A stretch of 64,000 nucleotides of DNA from Nephrocerus scutellatus (taxonomy: Eukaryota; Arthropoda; Insecta; Diptera; Pipunculidae). The translations under genes were made by a program, and so were the position numbers. The notes under the pieces are model-generated. The model did no database searches. It worked only from the letters and a program-made list of their open reading frames with translations, and had not been told where the DNA came from. The stretch is taken from NCBI GenBank assembly GCA_947095585.1, contig OX352763.1:18029462-18093461 (forward strand). Direction: 5' to 3'. Positions 56,230 to 64,000 of the stretch are shown here, piece by piece (the stretch's first letter is position 1; each line of letters opens with the position of its first letter).

Positions 56230-56490
56230 TAGTGAAGGATAGTATATTATTAGTGGCAGAGTTTCTCAACTCCGCTGGTGAGCACATTTCCTTTGTGTAT
56301 CTCCTTAACCAAAGTAATGCTGGATATTCACAGAAAATATGCTCGGATAACTCATCATCTTCCGAGCAGAACCTACATTATGTCTCTGATACCGCAAGCC
56401 ACAGTGACCTGTTAGAAAACTGACCAGCATTCTAATGCTATCCCTATTTAGATTAAGGACTTCCTCATAGGAAAAGGGCCTGATTAATTG
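56230..56490 (-). mobile_element. LINE C-terminal relic (I/R1/LOA-like tail)
   Basis: Across frames the minus strand reads IRMLVSFLTGHCGLRYQRHN, SEDDELSEHIFCEYPALLWL and RRYTKEMCSPAELRNSATNN. This is the LLTGH ... ED-E-x-x-EH-x-x-C-x-x-PAL tail (C-x2-C..H-C-like knuckle) found after RNase H in several insect LINEs. The knuckle cysteines are partly lost. No RT or RNase H core remains upstream. Confidence 0.65.
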
Positions 56491-56736
56491 TTTGGATTGC
56501 TTCGTGGGCCAGACGAAGTTTGTGTTCCCAACAATTTATCTAAACCACCCTTCATAGGTCTCCCGAGGTATGTGGTTCGAAAATTACGCACTCAAACACT
56601 AATTGAGGTTCTTCGAAATGAGCAATTGGGTCCACCATTCTATATGCCTATACCTACACTTTTATCAGCCAGCCTTCAATTTCTTCTTATATTTTCAATA
56701 ATATCTAAGTCGAAGTTTTGGTAGACATATACACAC

Positions 56737-57230
56737 TGTTACGAAATGTAAGCTCTCTAGAGTTCGTAATGGATTTTGCAAATACAAACCCAACACTAGT
56801 TCGTTTATTAACAAATTCCAACTTTAATTAACAAATAGCAATGGTTCACAAATTTACACTGGTGATTACTTATTATTCACTATAACACTTATATTCACAT
56901 GTAAGACTGTTCTATTTACTTGCATGTACTCTGGTACAAATCCAAACAATAACTAACCTACTGCGGTGAAGTTGCTGTATTTATACTAAGTCTACAGTTT
57001 CTAATCTTTTCTATTCGGTTCTATCCGAACCATTTAGCAAATACCAGAACATATCTTATATAAAAACTTTATATACAGGAGGTTCCCCACGTATAAATTG
57101 TATATTCAATATTATTGAACCCAGAGATATGCAATGGTTTTTAATATTTTTTAATTTCGAATATTAATGCTTATTATACGAGTAATGTATAATAATGCAA
57201 TAAATGTTTTTTATTTAAATTTTCGTAACA
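56737..57230 (-). mobile_element. Solo LTR, Gypsy-like
   Basis: 494 bp bounded by the inverted repeat TGTTACGAAA ... TTTCGTAACA, with TG...CA ends. In the minus orientation it has a TATA box (AGTATAAATAC, about 56987-56977) followed by GCAGTAGGTTAGTT, where transcription could start, and an AATAAACG poly-A-like signal (about 56808). No gag-pol sequence lies on either side. The immediate flanks (ACAC before, ATAT after) do not form a target duplication. Confidence 0.75.
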
Positions 57231-57234
57231 ATAT

Positions 57235-59585
57235 GTCAACTAAACTGTTTTACTCAATTCCTTCCTTTTTTTGTTGGGGGTCACATTTTGTACAAGTGTA
57301 CTAGGCATTCAATTCAATTTGCTTCTTGCTAATAAGAGGTGGTCTATTCAAAGGGGATAGATAAAAGCAAATGTAATCTGATCAAAGTTCACACAAACTG
57401 TTTGCTGGCAACGTTATAAAAATCTTAAATATTTACATAGAAGCGTTGTCTGTTTTCCTCAATGAAACAAAAGGCAAACTCAGGTAAACATTTTGAAAGT
57501 CCAAAATCGACCAATTTTATTCAGTCTTTACCTTTTTTTTTAGTATTTTTTAGTGGCTTTTGCCCATCCCCCCGAACCCGAACAATATTTTTTCATCCAA
57601 AACCAAATCAATAAACTTGGCATGAGTCCATTAGCAAATGGGAAGAATTCTTCAGCTAGATGAATTGGTGTTTGTCTGTCGGCTCATAAAAGTCGATAAA
57701 TGCTTTGCCAAGCAATTTTCATGCAAGGAATCTTCTTAGAGAGAAGAATTCCATTAGGCTAAGAATTAAATTGGGGAATGGTTGTTGCACCGAGTTTCGA
57801 TGTGTGCGCTTTTATTGCTTTTCGTTTTATAATTATTCAGCTCATCCTTTCTTGTCTGTGGAATTCCTTCGGAGTCGCCTAGCCGCGTGCGTGTATATTA
57901 TAGAAAATTCAATTAAAAATGCAACCTGGGTGCACTCGGCCGGCTCAATGTGTTCCGTTTGATGGTAATGAAGCACGAGTAATAAGGAGAAGACACACAG
58001 GAAAATAAAGCAAAATTAAAATAATTGGAATAGCAGTACGTAGTGAGTGTTGTTGTTGCATATGGCATGTGCCATGTGGGCAGTCGCCGTAAAGAAAGAT
58101 ATGATGCCTCGAGTGATGAAAGTGAAGAATTTCATCCAACAATATGGATTTTCCTTTTTATAAATTATTTTCTTTTAAGATACTCGTATGCAGTTTACAA
58201 TCTACGGCAACAACAAAAACGAAAAACACACACGCGCACTGCCACCTGATTCAATTAAAATGATCAAACACGTTAACATACTTTTGTTTATCAAATGTCG
58301 AGGAGGAGAGGAGGGGTTGAAAAATATACAATTCGCAGTGATTTCTACTTTTTTCTTTTTTTTGCTCCACCTGCAGCACATCGCGGACGTAAATTTTCCT
58401 CAATTGCCAAACAAAAAAACGGATGGTATTTGGGTGCGATCGATAAGAAGTAATTTTTATGGCAACCAATATTAGCGCGGCACAGAGCAAAAGAAGCTCA
58501 TGCTATCTACATACTCGTATCTGTAGCAATATTGAGATATACTTAAATATCTTTCCAAATGAAAATCGGAAAATTTATTGCATTTTAATTGCCAACTTTT
58601 GGCTTTACTGCTATTTAATAGACAGACAAAGAATTGCTACAGAGTAACTGCTGAATTTTAAATTTTCATACAAAAATAATGGAATTTAAGTGAGCGTGAG
58701 GAAATTGTTGCACGTATCGATTAACTACTGGCATGACTCCGGACTGTTTGAAATGCGAAGATGATTTAAATTACTCAAATTCAGAGTACACAATACAAAT
58801 GAAACAAAGTAATTAATGCGGTAGCATCATAGCACCACCCCCTTCAACATTGGTTGAATTTCTTTTAAGATTCAAAGAAAGAAAGTTTATTTGCTCAGCA
58901 CTTTCCATGTTATGCATGATGCACTACAAACCTAAATATTCAATGATGATTTGTTGTGTTTGTGGCAACGGCACACACGCAACAACAACAACAAGTTCTA
59001 AGATAAAATGTAAATTATTATTCAAGTACGTGCATTATCGTCATTAGTTAGCTATTTATAAGCGAGGAAGCTAAAAAACTTTTATTGCTCGACTCTCTAG
59101 TTGAAGATTTTGTTGTTAAGATTAACAAAAATTATGTTTATTCGTGGTTTTGTAGTTCCTAAATTAAACTGACGAATAGTTGACTGTTCGAGAAATAGTT
59201 TATTTAGAAATTTGTTTTTGTTTTCTTTTCAAAAAGAATAGCGAAATTTTTTTAGCTACGCTTTTCTGGTAAGTTTTTCTAGGCCAAGCTACAACCGATG
59301 ACACGATTTTTGAAAAAAACAAACCCAATGAATCTACAAGTTGTTTAGGTCCACATGAATCACAAGCCATTTAACGCAAGTTTTGTTTTCTATTGAAAGT
59401 CCAAATGTAAAGGTGTTTTTCAATTGAGACGCCTCATTTTTCTAATAGGATTTGTAAGATATGCCTGAAGTAAGCTGCGGCTTATTTGAATTATTCAACT
59501 GGTCTATACTTGCCATTTAGTAATGGAAATGGACACGATTAAACAACGTTTGCAAATTATTCATATTTATCCATAGAAAAGCGGA
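57235..59585. other. No gene recognised
   Basis: Contains short frames only. TTTTTTTTGCTCCACCTGCAG at 58356-58376 is a strong acceptor-like site followed by 33 open codons on the plus strand, without a donor or recognisable homology. Confidence 0.4.
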
Positions 59586-59589
59586 TAAT

Positions 59590-61015
59590 AATGAAATGAA
59601 TTGAAATAAACTAATTTGAATTAAAAATTAATTAAAATAATATTAATTAAAATTGAAATGAATCCTCTGATGTGTATGTACCGGTGACTTGGCTCGATTT
59701 CTTCGCTTCTCAGTCCTTGCATCTCAGGACTTGGATGAGTTTCCAATCCATCGACGAATTTCCTCGCCATTTGGAACAAGTGGGCGGGTTTATGCAGCAG
59801 ACCTGCTGCTTCGTAAAGTCTTGATGTCGACACAAACTTATAGCTGTTTGGCACCCTCCAGAGTCCTGTACAGATCCTTAGTACCTTCCTTTCAAATAGG
59901 GAGATCTTCTTCATCGTTGTTGGTGAGACGGTGAACCATATGGGATAGCCATAGGTTATCACTGGCCTGATGAGCTGCTTGTAGATGAGCAGCCTGGTGT
60001 TGTTGGACAGTCCGTTTCGTCTTTTTAGTAGCGGTTGCACCAAATGAAGAGCGTAGTTCGCTTTTTTCATTGTTTTATCGATGTGAGTGTTAAACTTGAG
60101 CCTCTCAGTAAAGTTGATTCCCAGGTACTTAGTCTCTGACTTGGTGTTTATTGTCGTGTTATCCGGAAGGGTGATTTTTAAGGCACTGCACCGACTTGCG
60201 ATTTTTCTTATCCTTGTTTCGGTTGCTGGTACTCGGAAACAGATGAGTTCCGTTTTGTTGGCGTTGATCTTCAGTCTCCACTTCAGGTAGAACTCCCAAA
60301 GGTTTCGGAAGTGTTCCTCCACTCTTCGGGCAGCTATCTCAGGAGAGCGGGAAACGGCATACGTGATGGAGTCATCCGCGAAAAGCATGGTCCTTGTTCC
60401 GGCTGTATTGGTGGGTTGATCTGCCGTGAAGATGCTAAATAGGACTGGTCTAAGTCTGGAGCCTTGGGGAACTCCGGCTTTAATCCTTTTCCTTGTCGAT
60501 AGGCTGCCATACACCTGTACAAAAAATAAATTTTTTAATTATTTTCACAATATAATTGGGGAAACCAAATTTAATAAGTTTGTACAGAAGCCCTTTTGTC
60601 CAGACGCTATCGAAAGCTTTTTCGATGTCTAACAAACAGGCTACTGTACTACTTTTGACATTCAGTCCTCTAGTGACGTTACTGTTAAGCTTAATCAGAG
60701 GATGCAGCGCAGAGTGCTTTTCTCAAAAGCCGAACTGAAAGGAAGGAATTAGATTTCTTTCCGAGCAATACGCATTGATCTTTTTACGGATCAAAGACTC
60801 CAATACTTTACTGATACAACACAGTAAAGCTATGGGGCGGTAACCAGTTACACTGGAGCTTCGGTACTGGTACTACTTTGGCTACCTTCCAGTTGTCTGT
60901 AAAGTATCCATTGTTAAGGCAATTGTTGAATATGATGGTTAACATCAAAATTGCCATACCCGGCAGATTTTTAAGCAGGATGGTAAAGATGCTCGTTAGA
61001 GATACGGTTAGTCAG
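59590..61015 (-). mobile_element. Jockey-like LINE, reverse-transcriptase half
   Basis: The longest coding relic in the window. From 61015 downward the minus strand shows FNNCLNNGYFTDNWKVAKVV, VLESLIRKKINAYCSERNLI-like, IPSFQFGF, VKSSTVACLLDIEKAFDSVW (RT motif A), then, after a frameshift near 60515, a 297-codon open frame. That frame has IKAGVPQGSRLRPVLFSIFT (motif B), TRTMLFADDSITYAV (intact FADD catalytic pair), WRLKINANKTELICF and SETKYLGINFTERLKFNTHI. The endonuclease half is absent. An A/T-rich stretch at 59590-59640 may be the 3' tail. RT would copy its own RNA at a nicked target; this copy is inactive. Confidence 0.9.
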
Positions 61016-61049
61016 AAAACGTTCACAAATATTTTCGAATTGCATTAGC

Positions 61050-62062
61050 AGCTTTCGAGTTGGCCAACCTTAGCCGCGATTATGACCTTCAAACGGCCGA
61101 CAAAGCATGCAGCACGAAAGTAGCTCTGCGGTATTTTGGCCCATTCCCGGCGAAGCACTTGCTTGAGATGATCGACACTTTGGTATGTTTTTTATCTCTT
61201 CTTTTGCTCTTCAAAATACCCCAAACCGAGAAATCTAGAGGACTTGCATCCGGTGAATTTGATGGCCATTGGGCAGTGGAAATGAACCGCGGAACGTTGT
61301 TTCTCAGCCAATGTTGATTGACGCGCGCTTTAGGACTCGGCGGCGAGTCCTGTTGAAATGTCCAGGCTACGCGGCCGAAATTTTTTTGTGCCCAAGGCTT
61401 CAACGCTCCCTCCAACACATGATCCCGATAAATTTGAGCATTTATCTTGATGCCACGGTCCAAAAAGCGAGCATTGAACAGCTTTCGGCCGTTACGGCGG
61501 CCCAAACCATCACCATCGGTGGCGCTTGGTTTCGAGTGGCAATCCGTTGGTCCAAATTTTCAGTATTGGACGCCGTATACGCCGGGCATGTAAATCTGGT
61601 CGTTTTGCTTTTTCACATATTGCTCAATAACGAACGGTGACTCAACGGAGAAAACCAAATTCGGCAAATCGCCACTTTCGTGCAAGCGTAACAACTCCTT
61701 TGCTCTTTCCACGCTAACTTTTTTTTGAGCATCGATGAGACCATGCGTTTTTTGGAATTTCAAGATGATCTTTAAATATGTGCTGCATCCGTTCGAGCGA
61801 AATGTTCGCCCCACGAGCCATTTTTCTGCCGCTACGGCGCGGATTCCGAGCCAATTTGGCCTTCACCTTCCGAATGATATCCGGCGATGTTGCAGTGCGT
61901 TTCGGTCCACCACCATGGCGTTTTGCATTGCTGCCAGTATCGTTATGACGATTTATGGTGCGATACACAAACATTTTATTCACATGCAGATGTTAAAAAT
62001 CTGCGGCTGTGGTTTTCCAGCCAAAAATAGAGCAATCACACTAATATGCTTAAATTCCATTG
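61050..62062 (-). mobile_element. DD37D (maT-like) transposon, transposase with frameshifts
   Basis: Starts at ATG 62060 (MEFKHISVIALFLAGKPQPQ). It continues VYRTINRHNDTGS (HTH), KAKLARNPRRSGRKMARGAN and ISLERMQHIFKDHL, then VSVERAKELLRLHESGDLPN with LVFSVESPFVIEQYV; the first catalytic Asp of the usual FSDE is Val. After further frame changes FGRVAWTFQQDSPPSPKARV carries the second Asp and SNSPDASPLDFSVWGILKSK the third. There are 37 residues between those two Asp, the DD37D spacing of maT-type elements. At least two frameshifts. TIRs were not resolved. Its 3' side abuts the LINE at about 61015-61050. Confidence 0.85.
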
Positions 62063-62219
62063 CGGATAACTTTTTTCTGAATATTTCCCACTAAAATGCT
62101 TGGAATGAACTATCATTAGTGTAAATTTGAGCGCTCTGTCATCACTGGTTTGACAGCAATGACAGTCTGAAGTTGGTACACTTCGTGTCAGTCACCCGGT
62201 AGTAAAACCCCGTTCCCCC

Positions 62220-62385
62220 TCCCTGGTGGTATGAAATGTTAAATGTCAGTATCAGCCACATTTACAAACTGATATTAATGATTTGCAATATTGTGTATTA
62301 ATGGCAGGTGGCTAAAAGTTATAAGCCTCATCCCGAGTGTTCATGTGTATTGTTAGCGAAGCGTCCGGGAACAGCTAGTGGTGCT
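62220..62385 (-). repeat. Dispersed CTAGCTGTT-type repeat
   Basis: Reverse complement starts CACTAGCTGTTCCCGGACGC, then TTCGCTAACAATACACATGA, a CCACCTGCC.TTAATAC block and ATATCAGTTTGTAAATGTGG. Same order as 4405-4570. It includes the CTAGCTGTT end that the 37425 copy lacks. Confidence 0.7.
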
Positions 62386-62389
62386 ATAA

Positions 62390-64000
62390 AACCTTTGTTC
62401 AACACCTCATCATTTGCATAAAAGAGAATTTCTTTTATAATTTTTTATCAATGGAAAAGTGAAAAAGTAGAATCAATAACAAAAAAAAATTCGAAAATTG
62501 AAATCATTGTGCAACCACAACTGACCACCATATGGCGTCCTCATTATTCGGAGACATTAATCGACTTGGCGGCAACGTTTTGTTAAGCTCAGCTCAGTAA
62601 AACGGCCTTGCAACTGTGTACTCTTTGGGTTGTGGAGTGTCTGCCTAAACTACAATTTAATTATTAATGGCTGATACAATATTTCTATTTATTAAACAAT
62701 TTTTGTAAAAAATTTAATCAAAATAGAAATCTGGCCGCATAACTCCAATGGCTTTGAGCTCGCGCACGCGCTCAATACTTGACGCGAAGCGAATAAATTG
62801 GATTTAATATTTTTTTGCCTGTGTGTTAGATTTGTGGGAGGTGAAAATACCGCCACTATACACGATTCAATTCTAAATCACGGGTTTAATATTATGTGAG
62901 AATTAGAGAATTGCAAACTTTTCGTATTTCGTAGGCGTCGTCTGTCCGGAAGATAGACGGCGCAAGCAGGCAGGCGGCGTTACTATCTTGCATTCATGAA
63001 GTTGCAGCGTTCTCAATTATACTGCGCGCCGGTTTATGCACGACTCGTCTTGTTGGGAAGTATACCGCGACATTGTTTCTTATAATTAGATACAATTTTT
63101 CCTTCTTGTCGCACTCACAAACTCATGCGAGTAAATTGAATTTTTGTTTCTGCGTTTGCTTTATTTATCCTATTTCGATCGTTGTACGAGTATTTGTCCT
63201 AAAAATAACTACAAATGTATTTGTTTCGTATGAGCGATGCATCGAAGAAACCTCCTGGAAGACTTTTATTTTAGTCAGATGCAACATTCAGCGCCGAACC
63301 AAAGATCAGATGAAAAACCCAGCTGCACACATTATTAGGATGTGTGCATTGTGAGTGCAAAAATAGAGCTAGCGATCTTCAAGTTGAGCACACAGAACAT
63401 ACACATAAGGAAATTAATTTTATCAGAACATAAAAAGGCATCGTCGTCAGTCCAGCCCTAGCCCATCCTTCCAGTTCTAGTTCTTATTTGAAAATTGTGG
63501 TTTTTTTTTCTTCTTTTTCCTTTCAAGTGTTTTCTGTTTTGAAATTGCAAAATGGAGTTGCCATATGGAATTTTCTATTAATAGAAGAGAAGATCAAAAT
63601 GAAGCAAATTAGTGAAAATTCTGCACTTCGAGTTTTCGATTTTGTAGATTTTTAAAAACTGTGATGGTTTCCATCCCATCCATGTGACGACAAAATAAAT
63701 GGAAATCAAGGACTCAATTTCCTTTCTTTTCTGTGCTTTATTAACTAATCCGGGTGTCGGGAATTACTTAAGATTTTTATTCCCACCAACTTTGGAAATT
63801 TTTCTCACTCACTGCTTATTGTCAATAATCAATCGGGTCCGTTCATCTTATGACGTGCTGTCACATCAATAGAAATTTTTTGATATTATCCCAGTTTTTG
63901 GCTTAGCTTTATATTTATATTTAAACTCACAGATTTCAGTTAGTTTTTGGGGTGTAGAACATTTTTTAAAATTGCCAAATACATACGTCGCACTGGCGAA
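62390..64000. other. No gene recognised
   Basis: A+T-rich DNA to the window end. CATAAAAAGG at 63430 resembles a TATA box with TCAGT 18 bp on, too close for a standard core promoter. A 93-codon frame at 63073-63354 has no known motif. Confidence 0.4.

Noticed and set aside
63424..63455. Core promoter with TATA and initiator
   Set aside because: The TATA-like and TCAGT strings are only about 18 bp apart, too close for a standard dipteran promoter.

Overview
The window reads as nuclear DNA of a higher (schizophoran) fly, possibly a tephritid. It is A+T-rich, crowded with decayed insect-type transposons (Tc1/mariner superfamily, Jockey/CR1-like and RTE-like LINEs, tRNA-derived SINEs, microsatellite-bearing dispersed repeats), and has no operons or dense genes. 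The species assignment is inference only. I find no complete protein-coding gene. Almost every long open frame is a transposon relic, a microsatellite translation or chance.

Layout. 89-860 is a TIR-flanked transposon with a broken transposase. 941-12238 is a nearly perfect head-to-tail duplication of a 5.65 kb block (941-6591 and 6592-12238). Each copy holds a LINE tail, a ~130 bp satellite, RTE and LINE fragments, a dispersed repeat and a (TTTG)n array set in a DINE-1-like repeat. The copies appear to differ by one TTTG unit and one base. Just past the duplication, 12607-12623 looks like a very short first coding exon (plus strand) ending in a GTAAGT donor. From there to the end of the window I see no convincing exon. 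A textbook recursive-splice (ratchet) motif, branch-like CTAAT then a pyrimidine tract then CAG|GTAAGT, lies at 42596-42629 on the same strand. My working model is that 12.6-64 kb is part of one very long first intron.

That putative intron holds layered repeats: a MITE-like element in a DINE-1-like repeat (18.0-19.1 kb); a 39-bp-TIR element inside a Tc1-like transposon (19.3-20.8 kb); a three-level nest of RTE LINE, TIR element and SINE (46.8-48.4 kb); a SINE in a satellite (49.9-50.8 kb); two mariners (36.5-37.4 and 39.2-39.7 kb); a solo LTR (56.7-57.2 kb); a Jockey-like LINE (59.6-61.0 kb) abutting a DD37D transposon (61.05-62.06 kb). Several minisatellites (16 bp, 22 bp, G-rich, 155 bp dimer) are scattered between.

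The most interesting signals are the recursive splice site with its candidate upstream exon, the young tandem duplication, a SINE family with clean target-site duplications, and the dispersed repeat family that carries a different tetranucleotide microsatellite at the same internal position in each copy.
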